A stretch of 64,000 nucleotides of DNA from Piper betle (lineage: Eukaryota > Streptophyta > Magnoliopsida > Piperales > Piperaceae): contig JAURVB010013607.1 of the NCBI GenBank assembly GCA_033002965.1, forward strand, positions 1 to 64,000, read 5' to 3'. The notes under the pieces are model-generated. The model saw only the letters and a list, made by a program, of their open reading frames with translations, was not told where the DNA came from and made no database searches. Shown piece after piece: positions 33,144 through 45,234 of the stretch (positions are counted from its first letter, which is position 1; the number at the start of each line of letters is the position of its first letter). The position numbers and the translations under genes are program-made.

Positions 33144-36100
33144 ATGCTCCGCCAACTTCCTTCCCAACGCTTCCGCCGCGCCGCCGTCTTCGCCGTCGCG
33201 CCTTCTTCGGCCGTCGCGCCTTCTTCCCTCCGACGCTCCTCACCTTTAATTTGAGCCGCCATTGCCCCGAAGACGTCGAACTTCGCCCATTCTCTAACCG
33301 GCCGCATCGTACCCCCATCGTGCCAGGGCACGGATACGACGGCGGGCGTGGGAGCTCGGATTCGTACCGAAGCCGAACGCTCCGGCGGGGGAGTTTCAGG
33401 CGGGGAGCTTGTCCGGCCGAGGGAGGAGGCCCCAAGACTTTGATCGAAGACGAGGCCGAGCTTAGCGATTGGGTTGGGGGATCAATACCGGCGCGCTTAG
33501 CCTCGGATTGAGCAGCGAGAGCGACGAGGACTCCGGGCGAGAGAGCGGCATGGGCAGGGGACGGGGCCGGCGAGGTGGGAGGGACGGGGTTTCGTCTTCG
33601 AGAAGGTCAAGAGATGACGGTTTTGATGATTATGGTCGAAGAAGTTCGAGGGGCCTGCCATCCAAGAGGCCTAGCAAGCTCTATAGCGACAATGGCGATG
33701 AGGATGAGGATGCGGATGCGGTTTTCTCTTCGAGTAAGAGGCGGACTGGGTTGCGATCAAGGGAAGAACTTCCTTCAAGGGGTGGGATATACGGTGGCTC
33801 GAAGCTCAGTCGTGTAAGGGATGATGGGGATTCAATGCGACGGAGTAAAGCGCCGGGAAAACGAGCTCGTCGGATAATGGAGTCGGAAGATGATGAAGAT
33901 GATATTGGTGATTTGTCTGGTTTGGGGGAGAGCGAAGAGGAGGAAAGTGATAGCGATATTGAATTATTTAAGGGTGGAGCTCGTAAAGTGGAATCAGAAA
34001 CTTTTAGGAGGAAGGAGATGGCACCGAAGAGTACTTCTAATGGAAAAAGTGAATCATATTTGAGTGAAACCAGGTTTGCAGAGTCTGCATTTATCTGTTA
34101 ATTGTGATGTCATGATATTTCTATTGTGGCCTGCAAAATGCAGACTTAAGCTGGGCGGTAATTAGCGCATTTTCTAGGACATCAATCATAGTATTCTCAT
34201 GATTACAGTTAAGATTTTTTGGTGCATCGCATGTAGTTTTTCTAAACTTATGCTTATTTTCATTGAGAATCAAATGCCCCTAAGAAGCATTCTTAAGATA
34301 TCTTTTATTTCTAGTCTTATAGCTCTGGAAACATTTGTCATATTGTGTCTTTCTACGTAGTCGGATGTTAATAAAGGGAGAGGAGGATTCTCTGTATTAA
34401 TATTATAGCGTAACTTAAGTTCTGTCCATTTCAGTAATCTAAACAATCACAAAGATAAATGTTTTGGCTTCTGAGTGGTAACTTTTTTGTTAATAATTTT
34501 CTCTTTAATGGCATTGCTGTGCTTTTTGCAGGTTCGATCAGTGTTCTTTATGCCCCCTATCACTGAAAGGAATAAATGAGGCTGGATATGAGAAGATGAC
34601 TGTGGTGCAGGAAGCAACTCTACCTCTGATACTTAAAGGTATGCACACTCCATATTACACTTGAAGGTGTCTACCGTCTGGATTTTTTTAAGAAAAAAGT
34701 ATTTTGATTTTGGTAAAATTTGTAGGAAAGGATGTTTTGGCAAAGGCAAAAACGGGAACTGGAAAGACTGTTGCATTCTTGGTATAAATTTTGATTTTTT
34801 CATCTGCAAATTGTAGAATTCCATGCTGTTATTGTCTTTTAAATATTTGGGATTTCTTTCCCTACTTACATTTCAATAAAATTCTTTTCTACTTTCCAGC
34901 TTCCTGCAATAGAAGTTGTTGCAAAGGTGCCTCCACCTGACCGTGACAACAAGAGACCCCCTATTGATGTTCTTATTGTATGCCCAACTAGAGAGCTGGC
35001 CACTCAAGCTTCTAATGAAGCTAACAAGCTCTTAAAGTTTCACCCCTCTATTGGAGTGCAAGTTGTAATTGGTGGTACAAGATTAGCACTAGAGCAGAAA
35101 CGCATGCAAGCAAAACCTTGCCAGGTAGAATTGTTTGGTGCAAAACGGATAGTTTGATTTGAAGCTTAAGGTTGCATTTTTCTTACTACTTAAATTGCAG
35201 ATTCTTGTAGCAACACCTGGAAGACTACGGGATCATATTGAGAATACACCTGGGTTTGCATCTCGTCTAATGGGAGTGAAGGTCCTTGTCCTAGATGAAG
35301 CTGATCATTTGTTGGACATGGGTTTTCGGAAAGATATTGAAAAAATAGTTGCTGCTGTCCCCAAGCAGCGACAAAGTCTTCTATTTTCAGCTACTGTCCC
35401 TGAAGAGGTCTGGCTGTCTGCCTGTGTCTCCATCTCTTTCCGTCTCTATGTGATGCCTGTTTTATACTTCTATAAAAGGGTCTAAGATGTTTCTTGTTTA
35501 CAGGTTCAACAAATTGGTCTCATTGCTTTGAAAAGGGATTATGAATTTATAAACACTGTTCAAGAGGGTAGTGAAGAAACTCATGCACAGGTACTTAAGA
35601 ATTAACAATAGTATTTTTTATGGAGTCACCTTTACTCATGGGGTGAATTCTTTGCAGGTTAAACAAATGCATCTAGTTGCACCATTGGACAAGCATTTTG
35701 CTATTCTTTACAGTTTTTGAAGGAGCATATTGGAGAGGAGGCTGATTACAAGGTAGCTTAACAGGGATGAATCTGGACATTTGACACTGTAAATGCTGAA
35801 GTTAAAAATAACTGATATATGATGATTGATTAATATCTGGATCGTACTGATATTTATTCTCTAAGTTTTACAATATTTTTTTGTAGGTTCTTGTTTTCTG
35901 TACAACTGCAATGGTCACTAGGCTCGTTTCTGAGCTTCTTGCTGAGCTTAGTCTTAATGTTCGAGAAATCCACTCAAGAAAACCTCAAAGTTATAGAACC
36001 AGGGTTTCTGATGAATTCAGGAGATCAAAAGGACTTATACTTGTGACATCAGATGTATCAGCCCGTGGTGTTGACTATCCTGATGTCACCCTTGTTGTCC

Positions 36101-36912
36101 AGGTAAGATGACAATACGAGTTAAACTCAATTTCCTTATTAATTTTAAATGTGCATTAAAAAGTCACGTCATATCATCTGGAGGACTGATGTTTCTTCAG
36201 CATTATGCATCTTGACATAGAACCCTTCATTTCTTGTGCTAGGTATATAAATTAAAAAATGTTCCATTTTCATCTTGTTTTCCCCGTTGTAAAACTTCAT
36301 TCACATATCCTGTGTTCATCATATCACTTGATGTAATTACCCTCCGTTTCTTTTCTTGTTGGCCTTCAATCTCTCACTTGTTTTTGCAATTTCGGTAGGT
36401 TGGCCTGCCCTCCGAAAGAGAACAATACATACACCGACTTGGTAGAACTGGCCGGAAAGGTAAAGAAGGCAAAGGTATATTGTTGCTTGCCCCTTGGGAG
36501 GAGTTCTTCTTGTCTAGCATAAATGATCTTCCGATAACCAAGGCACCAACTCCAAGCATCGATCCAGATATGAGAAAGAAGGTGGGTATTGAGAAAAGGA
36601 TCTGTCTTCCATATTCATTTACCGTCATTTCTTTGTTATGCTCTAACCAAACAGTGGAATTTGATGGAATAATCATTTTTACAGGTTGAGCGAGCATTAT
36701 CTCATGTACAAATGAAGAACAAGGAAGCTGCTTATCAAGCATGGTTGGGCTATTACAATTCAAGCAAGAATATAGGACGCGATAAGGTCCGACTGGTACA
36801 ATTGGCCAACGAATTCAGCAGCAGCATGGGTATGGACAACCCTCCTGCCATTCCCAAAATTGTTGTCGGCAAGATGGGTCTCAAGAACGTCCCAGGGTTG
36901 CGCATCAAATAA
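33144..36912 (+). CDS. RH31: DEAD-box ATP-dependent RNA helicase, RH25/26/31 clade, with frame breaks
   Basis: ATP-driven RNA unwinding enzyme, probably in plastids or mitochondria. Exons: about 33144-34073, 34532-34638, 34726-34781, 34900-35124, 35201-35407, 35504-35590, 35658-35752, 35887-36102, 36399-36581, 36685-36912. Motifs: Q-motif region with [34 protein letters not shown] at about 35297, [31 protein letters not shown]. The N-terminal part has [12 protein letters not shown], which I associate with RH31, then a Ser/Arg/Glu/Asp-rich linker. One base is missing in the G run 33476-33480 (DWVG joins [11 protein letters not shown]) and one in the T run 35714-35718 (exon 7 is 95 bases and stops at SF*). 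The start is uncertain: the ATG at 33144 opens an Arg/Ala/Ser-rich, acid-free peptide like a transit peptide, but reaching LIEDEAEL needs a third one-base shift near 33245-33250. Confidence 0.85.
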
Positions 36913-37319
36913 GCAACTACTCAACACAAATGGAAGGAATCGGAGTTGTAGCTCATTGCTGATTCTTAAAACATGGGAAAATAGCAAGCCGTTGCAAATT
37001 CCCATCATCCGCTGTTGAATGAAGACGAGGTTAAATAAGTTGAGATGTTAACTTTGAGTGTGGAGCAATTTCACTTTGACATAACTAGAGCTTTCATATT
37101 TTTTAGAAATAAAAATTTACTGTTGCTCTTCGCCAACCTTTCGTCTTTGTGAGCAGAGATTGTTGTTGTCTGTATTATTCTTTGACTTAATTTACATTGA
37201 AATTTATTTTAAAATCAACGACGCTATCATGTTAATGATTACTAGCTGTGTAATGTAGCAAAAAATTGTATTATCATTTTAATTAAAATAATATAAAGTT
37301 AAAGCTCTCTTATTAGTGC

Positions 37320-39000
37320 CCTTATCTATCCTCCGTCCTGGGAGCCAAATTGTTGATAATTTCATCATTGCTCATGAATTTATCCAAGCAATCTTCAAAA
37401 CAAGTAGCTTGGGTTGCTCTTACGCTTGATTGGTTAAGGCTTATGATCGTATGAGATGGGACTATCTTCAACATGTTAGTTTGGCCATGGGTTATTCCTG
37501 TGAATGGTGTGATTTGATTCAATGCTTCATTACTTCGACCACATTTTCAGTTTTATTTCACGGTTGTCCCTTTGGGAAGTTTTCAGCAGCAAATGGCCTA
37601 GTAGGGGGATCCTTTATCCCCTTATCTTTTTATCTTTGGTATGGAGGGTATCTTATATGTTAATGAATGCTCAAAGTAGTGGTAAGATATCAGGTATTTA
37701 GGTGGGTAGAAATGCTCCAAAATTTTCCCATCTATCTTTCTCCTGATTGATTATCTTCTGTAAAACAAATATTATCCAGGTGGGCAAGGTGATGACCATC
37801 TTGAGATAGTTTGAAAGAGTTTCGAGACAACATGTTAATTTGTCCAAATCCGTTGCACTATTTATTCCATCTCTTTATCATCGTTTTCGTTTTCGGAGAA
37901 TGTTGTACTCGCAGTTGAAGATTTGATATCTTTGTTCGGGGAGTATATCTCAGAGCTCCAATTTGGGTGGGAAGAAAGAAGAATAATGATTTTATCTTTC
38001 TTTCCTCAAAGGTTAAAGCTAAGATTATGAGCTGGGAATCATCACTCCTTTCCCGTGCGGGGCGATTGTGCTTGATTAGATCTATTGTCTGATGTAATGG
38101 CATCATGCTGGGTTAATGTTTCCGAATTCTTAGGATTGTGTTAAAAAATATAGATTTATATCAAGGAAAGTTTTGGCAGGGACATCGTCTTTCTAATCAC
38201 CATAAAATTTACCTCAAGAAGAGGGTAATTGAGATTTGTGGACTTATCATAAGGCGGCTGAGCTATATCAATGAGTTAATGCTTACAAAATTGGCTTGGT
38301 GGATAATTTCAAATCCACATTCTTTGGTGGATAGGGTTCTTAGTCCGAAGTATGATAGAAACATAGGGTGGTAGAATTCGTCGTCTCTGTCCAATTAGTA
38401 GCGATTTAGAATCTCTGAGGGCTAGAAAGGACTGGAAGTAGGCTTAAGGAAGATTTATGGATTCTGTCATTGGAAATGGATCAAAGTGTTAGATTGGAAT
38501 TAGATTTCCTAACTATCAAAGGAATTGTTCCATCTTTAGCTGTCGATTGGACTCATTTGGCATTTAACCTGTTTCACCTCTCATGTCTGCCATTTGTGTG
38601 GGATGAGATAAGATCAACCAGAGTCTTTGATCATTCTCATGCTAGTTCTATTTTAGAAATTCCCCTGCACAATCCTGATTTGTCCGATTATTTTGTTTGG
38701 AAAGGAGCCCCTAAAGGTAAGTTTTCTACCAAATTCTTAGCATTGTCGTATTTTCAGGAACATGATTGTTATATTTCTAATGATGTTGATCAGAAGTGGT
38801 GGAGAAGTAAATTATGACCTAGACTTGATCTTCTTGGTTGGCACATTGCTAAGAAGTGTTCGCCTATGACGGATGTTTTGAAGAAGAGGAGCATCCTATA
38901 AAATCTTGATGTTATTTTTGTGGTAAAGATGAATATATACTACATCTATTTTGGGAATGTTCTTTGGTATTGGCATTGGCGGTGTTTGGTATTATTGGCA
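37320..39000 (+). mobile_element. decayed L1-type LINE (reverse transcriptase remnant)
   Basis: Frames shift repeatedly but the order is that of plant L1 elements. Near 37345: QIVDNFIIAHEFI. At about 37430: VKAYDRMRWDYL. Then FSVLFHGCPFGKF followed by a ruined version of the GLRQGDPLSPYLF box; near 38055 LSRAGRLCLIRSIV; at 38240-38330 LTKLAWWIISNPHSLVDRVL; at 38690 VWKGAPKGKFSTK; and near 38840-38940 LGWHIAKKCSPM and CFFCGKDEYILHLFWECS, the zinc-binding RVT region. Many stops are present, so it is dead. The 5' end and poly-A tail were not fixed. It starts about 400 bases after the RH31 stop. Confidence 0.8.
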
Positions 39001-39759
39001 TGAGGTGTGAGATGGAAGGTCTCCTACTTCAAACTAGGACTGTTCTTTGACTTATCCCACTCACACTATTTCAGAGAAAGGCCCAAACTTCAGTGAATAT
39101 TCCTCTGATTTTAACACAGGTTCAATTTGTAATAGATGATCATTTTTTTGAATAAGATATGAAATTTAATTGGACGTTTGTTCAATAGAATATGTCTAAT
39201 TTAATTGTGTTTGTAACCTAGAGAGCTAGTTGAAGGAAATTTGCACAAGACATTGAACTAGAAGCAGTTGGGCATGCACTTAAGTGTGCTATTAGCAAGA
39301 ATATTATGAAGACAATCTCAACATGCTATTTAATAAGAATGTTATGAAGACAATATTTTAGATTGACTCCACAGCTCCTGTGGAGGGTGGCTTCTATGAA
39401 AATATCAGTTTTGTAAATCTTGACAATTTGCCTTGTATGGACACAGATTTAAAGTGGCTTATAAAAAGTATGATTATGCACTGTTATTGAAAATTAAGGA
39501 TTAAATATAATTGTAAATATGTTTGTCAAGTTAGATGCTAAATATAATATTTTATAATCGGGTGAATCTCTCCACTAATGTTTTTTTATAAGCTAATAAA
39601 TACTTGTTATTAAAAAAATACTAATAATTTTTCTTTTTTCCAAAGAACATCATAAAAAAATTTTCTTTTTATATGTCACATTGGATACGACGGAGAGGTG
39701 AAGCAGCTGGAGGATAAATGAACAAATAATTTTATATATAATGAAAAATGAGATAAAAT
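39001..39759. other. AT-rich spacer after the LINE
   Basis: Probably includes the LINE 3' region. At about 39275-39355 an 'aagaatattatgaagacaat / aagaatgttatgaagacaat' duplication is visible. No gene was recognised. Confidence 0.35.
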
Positions 39760-40380
39760 AAAACAACATAAAAGTTTAAAAATTTCTTTTACATATTTGA
39801 CTAGTAGGGAAATAAGATGGAAATGAACATGTGTCCAAAATTTTCATCCATTTCTTTTGTTTTTTGTAAAAAAATGTTGCTTTATAAAATATTTACCAAT
39901 TTATTTTGACAAAAATTTTTTAAAAAAAATTAACTAAATTTCAAAACATTTAAATACACAAAATTTTATTACTTTAAAATTTTACATTTTTTCGTATAAT
40001 TTTAAGACAAACATATTTTAAGGGTATGTTTGGTTGGCATAAAAAATATATAAATGAAAAAAAATATCATTTAAAATGAAAGTGCAATGAGAGAGAATGA
40101 TACAAAAATTTTAAAATTTTATCTTACATGTTTAGACAATAAAAAAATAAAATAAAAATGAAATATTCTTTCCCCTGTGTGCACATGCTTCCAAAAAATT
40201 TCTTCAATTTTTTATTTTTTAAAAGAAAATGTTGTTTTGTAAAATTTTTGCATAAATTTATTTTAACTAAAATTGAAATTTCTTTTAACTAAATTTCAAG
40301 ACATTTAAACATAAAAAATTTGTAACTTTTAAATTTTATATTTTTTTCACTTAATTTCATAATAACCAAACAGAACTAAA
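39760..40380. repeat. two tandem copies of a MITE-like AT-rich repeat
   Basis: About 39760-40010 and 40100-40370 are direct, diverged copies sharing the words 'aaatttcaa(a/g)acattta', 'gtaaaattt' and 'aaaatgttgcttt/aaaatgttgtttt'. The second copy starts 'agggtatgtttggttggcat' at 40020 and ends 'aataaccaaacagaac' at about 40375, so TGTTTGGTT and AACCAAACA form short inverted ends. No transposase is encoded. Confidence 0.5.
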
Positions 40381-41357
40381 TTTAGATACACTCGAAATGA
40401 TCGTCTACTTTCAAATAAAATTTAATTTTATAGCTTAGCACGTGGATAAACAAACATGCATGCGTATGGACGGTGGCTAAAGGACAACATAAAACTATAA
40501 ATTAAAATACATCGACCATGCAATACTTTGGAATAGGTGAGAGTATGGGCGATATGATATTAGCCAAATTAAGGATTCATTGATAAAAGGATTATTATGC
40601 TTAGCTAGGGAACAGGATAACAAGTTGAGAATGTGGAAGTTCCTTCTCGGGCATCAATACATAGAATACTCTTGTGTGATTAATAATAGGTATCAGGTTT
40701 CCTAGCTGTGTTGGGTTTAAAGAGTTTGTAATAATAACTTTGGCTCGTATCTTAGCTAATTTCATACTTGAGGATTTATGGCGTGGATGTTTGTAATAAT
40801 CCTCTCTGCGCTCTTTCTGATTTTGGTTTTAGTCGAAGTTTAAAATTGGGTCTGATCTTTTGTTTTTTCTCAAGCAATGTAAAGCTTATTATATACATGG
40901 TTCTTAATTTTTTGATAAGAGTTATTTAACCATCTAAAATTTATATGGATTTATATTAAATTAGTTCAAATCCTAATTAATTAACCATATTTACACATCT
41001 TGATCATAGGGATGTCACCGCATCCTTGTTTTTACACTGTTTTCTCGAGTATGGGGAACTCAAACAACGTGTGTTTCGTTCAATTCTTTCTTGCAACAAA
41101 CAAATAGCTCTTGGCATGCAAGAGTGTCCCGACTCTTTCCAACCTTTCCTTAACCGCAAAGCCAACAATGCCATCAAGCTCCCAGTGTCCTCCACACAAA
41201 GACAACCATGAGTGACCTTGAAAGATTGCTTAGGATCTGAACAAAATAGCTCTTCTGCCCCATTTAACAAAACAGTACAAGTTCACTGCAAGCAACAAAA
41301 ATTCATTTAGTTTCATTAAAAATATAGAGATAATGAATCTAGATTTCAGTTTTGAAC
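40381..41357. other. intergenic with an unrecognised short coding-like frame
   Basis: AT-rich. On the minus strand, 41270-41004 is an 88-codon frame (ATG at 41270, ending ...NKDAVTSL) preceded by a possible acceptor 'ttgcttgcag' near 41291. Its composition is protein-like (…TGSLMALLALRLRKGW…), but I do not recognise a domain. It may be an exon fragment of a lost gene. Confidence 0.3.
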
Positions 41358-42633
41358 CATAGTTACAAAAATCGAAATCGGAATTGAAATTGTTTTTTGA
41401 GGAAATCACTTAAATGGACTGATTTATAAAAAATCGGTCAGGAATCGGTTCATGAATCAGTCCAAATCGGTCCTATATAAAAATTTAACAACTCATAACA
41501 TAAATATATAAAATAAAAATTTAATTTCTTTTCTCAACACAAATACACAAATTTATAATTTAATGCAAACACAAAAGATAATCACTATTTATCGTCACAT
41601 GATTATAATTTCATAAGTGTAAGATTTTATATATCATTATTTGTGCTCTATTAAATAATAATAATAAGTCATCAATACAAGTCCACAAAATCAATGTTTA
41701 ACACAATTTTGCATGGTTAATGCTAAATCATCTAATTCATTGTCTCAACCATCTTCGCAACTAATTTCTATACACAAACTCGCAACCGATTTCTATACAA
41801 CAACATCAACATTCCCTTTCCTCTTGCACAGCAATCCTAATAACATGAAACCATCAATCTCTAGTCACTGTAAAAGAATTCACAAACAAATTATACAAAG
41901 AAAATCAGAATTTAGAATAAATAAATAAATAATTCAGTATTAATGGGAAACACTAACCCTCATTGTCCAAAAACAGATTAAAAACAAGATCGCCCACCCC
42001 AATTGAACACAGCATTTCACCAATTGCTCAATCAGATAGTCCTTAACGTTGGGTATGTTCAAATCCAGAGCAATCAGTTCATACATAACAATAAAAAATA
42101 GGGATTTACCAACGATGAACATCAAATAGATACGTCATGTGATACATTCAAATATATCAAACTCTTCGTCAATTTGAAGCATCTTGAAGGCACTCCTCAG
42201 CATGCCAACCTTCTTCCTTCACCTTCCGGAGGCGGAGGGAGGGGCCGAGGCACATGGTGTGGCAAAGGGAGGGGCGAGGCACAAGGGGCGGCGGCAGAAG
42301 GAGGGGGCGAGGCACACGGGGGGCGGCGGCAGAGGGACGGAGAGGCGAACCACGGCGGCTGTGAAGGGAGGGGCAAGGAAGACAATATGTTAGGTTTCTA
42401 AATTTTATATTTCAATTTTACCCATATTTAATAAATTTATTCATTAACATATTTAGGTTATTTTTGTTATTTATTTATAAAAACCGATTTTTATCGATTT
42501 ATGCCGATTTAGAATCGCTTATAAATCGGTTAAATCAGTATAAATCGGCTGATTCAATGACCGATTTTTTATACTAATCGATTCACCATTTTTTTTAGAT
42601 CGGATGCCTTCTCATCCAATTTGAATGGCTATG
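41358..42633. mobile_element. older hAT element of the AATCGG family
   Basis: A 1,276-bp relative of the element at 16516. It begins CATAGTTACAAAAATCG and ends '..ggctatg' at 42633. Putative 8-bp duplications are 'ttttgaac' (41350-41357) and 'ctttgaac' (42634-42641), 7 of 8 matching. AATCGG words fill the left end (41370-41480), and CCGATT/AAATCGG words fill the right end (42480-42595). A GC-rich block at 42220-42380 ('ggggcgaggcacaaggggcg' words) sits near the right end, as in the first element. The right terminus is eroded, so this boundary is less certain. Confidence 0.6.
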
Positions 42634-42641
42634 CTTTGAAC

Positions 42642-43870
42642 AGCTGCCGCTATGGTGTGACTAATGAACGTGTGTTTATTTAATTAGAAGTTGAGATTTA
42701 TAGTATGGCAGGAACTACATTGCCTTTCCGTCCTGAAAACCAGGTAACCTTCAATTTGGTTTCACTAAATTAAAAATAAATACTGTGTTATTTTTAATCG
42801 GCCATGCTAGGATGAGGCAAGTAGGTTTATTGTATAATAAACCTATTATGTAATGGATGAGAGTGTAAAGCACAATTTGAAAAGAACATAATGACAAAAT
42901 TTGAGATCAGCAATATCGCTTTATTGGGTTTTAGTGTACATGAACTCATTGAACAACCCTTAATAACATGGTACATAACTCAGAAGGCATACGAGTAGGT
43001 TGGTTTATATAAAAACAATAATGTCTATGTACTGTTAATTGTCGACATCTCTCAAGTTGCCAAACATTCAAATTCTTGCTTGGGTAAAATCGAATAATCT
43101 CCACACATGACTGGGGTGGTGATCATAACTCTCAACCTCTCAACCAAATCAGTCACGTTTAGTGCAACTAAAATAACTCTTCATTGACACTAATAGCCAG
43201 TAGGTAAACTTATATTGCTTGACCGCATTCAAGATTGTATTTTCAAAGGACCAAAGGGAAACTTAGCGACTCCTCTTCTAATTTGCATGCGAAAAAAATA
43301 ACACATTAATTAATTAATCTCTTAACGTCGTGGAAATGTTTTACAAATGCTACTCTTCCATATGTCATCCAACATGCTTAGCGTAGTGCATTTGAGTTTG
43401 CCACCAATCTCACATTTAATACCTTTCGAATAAGATTTAGTATATTGTAGAAATATACTCATATTTTTAATTTTGATTAATCATTTTTTAAAGATAAGTA
43501 TCTTATTAATTTATACTTAGATCATGTTATTACACATAATAAGCCGAGCCTTACAACACGTCACACATAGCAGCTTAGGGTTAGGGTGTCCCTTTAGAAT
43601 TTCCAATGCCGTGGACCTTCTCAACAACCTTTTTCCTAACGTTGGCTCAGCTCTATTAGTCCGCTTTCCCTTAATTACCGATCTAACTGTCCTGCAACAC
43701 CAACTAACCTGCATTGTTATCATCGGCCACCCAACTTTGAAAACCCACGTCGCACAATCCTTTCCTTCGCCATTAACGCCTCCCCACCTGATCCCTAATA
43801 ATTACTGTCTGAGTTAGAATATTCTTCCATTGAATGGGGAATGCTTCAATACTTAAGAATTTAGAGGAGA

Positions 43871-43923
<53 letters not shown>

Positions 43924-44532
43924 CTATTAGCATCGGGAAACCCGAGAAAAGGAACCGACAATGTGGTAGAGGGCAGGTTGCTTGGACTCTCCTACTAGCC
44001 TCTCTGGAGAACTTGTGTTTTCTTCTCCTAATCAGACAATTTTGTTGTGGGGTTTAGAATTATCTTGGCAGGTTATGAAATGTTACATCGAGCGGAGATC
44101 TTCATGCTTAGTAATTTATTGTGGTCTTTGTGATACCAAGCATGTTCCAATTTCGGTCCCATGTCCACAGCTTGACGACCATTTTCGCCGTGTTTTTGTC
44201 TGTTCTTGCCTAACCCAGTATAGTAATTGCTGGGTTAAATTTAATCACGCTCATTGTATTAAGTTCAAAGCATGGATGATTATCTTTATGTATTGTAATT
44301 ATAGAAGTACTGATGTTGTTTCACTATTTCATCAGCTTTCGTTACTGATGATCGTCTCTTCTCCTGATATTTGCCTTGACAATACAAAAAAAAAAGATTC
44401 AATCGGTTCTTTAACATGCGCCATAGTAGACACATACATACTTTCGTGTTTCATGACACTCCATGACCAGGATTAGAAGAGTAAGGCTATATTCACAATT
44501 ATATGCACTTAATATTTACTTGTGAGTCATTT
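42642..44532. other. intergenic, no supported gene
   Basis: Contains an (AT)n run at 43873-43920. A 164-codon frame at 43982-44476 has no recognisable motif, and its composition (many Cys/Ile/Ser, a poly-A-derived KKK) does not persuade me that it is a gene. Confidence 0.35.
43873..43920. repeat. (AT)n microsatellite
   Basis: A pure AT dinucleotide run of about 48 bases. Confidence 0.9.
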
Positions 44533-44599
44533 ATAACTATTGGGTTTATCTCACATCGGTTGTGGATATTGTTGGTAACTTGTATACAAGTTAATAGGA

Positions 44600-44925
44600 A
44601 ATCATTATTCTTTGATCTAATTATTGGATTAAGAAAGACATGTGATATTTATTGCGACGGGATATTATTAGTTATTTATATATAAGCTAATAGGAAGACA
44701 TGTGGCACTTATTGGCAACTTGTATATAGGCTAATAGGAAGACATGTGACACTTATTGCGAGGGGATATTGTTAATAACTTGTATATAGATTAATAGGAA
44801 GACATGTGACACTTATTACGAGGAGATATTGTTAATAAGTTGTACATCGGCTAATAGGAAATGGATTAAGAGAGGCATGCGACACTTATTGTGAAACTTG
44901 TATATAGGTTAATAAGAAATGGATT
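44600..44925 (+). repeat. tandem units expanding the 5' LTR
   Basis: Five or so imperfect copies of about 60 bases, each containing a variant of 'aacttgtatataggctaata', 'ggaagacatgtgacacttat' and 'tgcgaggggatattg'. The 3' LTR holds a single such unit ('gataagttaataagaaag' ... 'gactcgtgacacttact'), which explains why the LTRs are 401 and 154 bases long. Confidence 0.8.
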
Positions 44926-44941
44926 AAAAGACCCAACATTG

Positions 44942-45232
44942 TTATCAGAAACAGGCTAGGCCTAACAGTGGTATCAGAGGCGCGTTAGGCCTAACAAAAT
45001 GGGTTAGGCCTAATATTGGTATCAGAGATGGGTTAGGCCTAATAGTGGTATCAGAGATGGGTTAGGCCTAACAGTGGTATAAGAGATGCGCTAGGCCTAA
45101 CAGTTGTATCAAAAACGCGCTAAGCCTAACAGTGGTATCAAAGACATGTTTACAACGGGCTAGACCTAACAGTGGTATCAGAGACAAGTTAGGAATAAGA
45201 TAGGCCTAACATGGTATCAGAAACAGGTTTAC
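44942..45232 (+). repeat. tandem array of primer-binding-site units
   Basis: About ten units of roughly 30 bases, each reading 'gtggtatcagagatggg' followed by 'ttaggcctaaca', with variation in the last bases of the first half. The unit includes the TGGTATCAGAG word that normally occurs once as the retroelement primer-binding site. Confidence 0.85.
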
Positions 45233-45234
45233 TT

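Noticed and set aside
37858..38106. Minus-strand frame in the LINE region
   Set aside because: It is antisense to the LINE remnant, whose plus-strand motifs explain the sequence.
43982..44476. A 164-codon open frame
   Set aside because: No motif or splice context was recognised, and it lies in AT-rich spacer; chance is the simpler reading.
44942..45232. A CRISPR-like array of short repeats
   Set aside because: Units are contiguous with no unique spacers, lie inside an LTR element of a plant genome, and carry the tRNA primer-site word.
44942..45232. Clustered tRNA genes, because of the TGGTATCAGAG words
   Set aside because: Only the 3'-end complement is repeated; no cloverleaf, A box or B box pairs are present.
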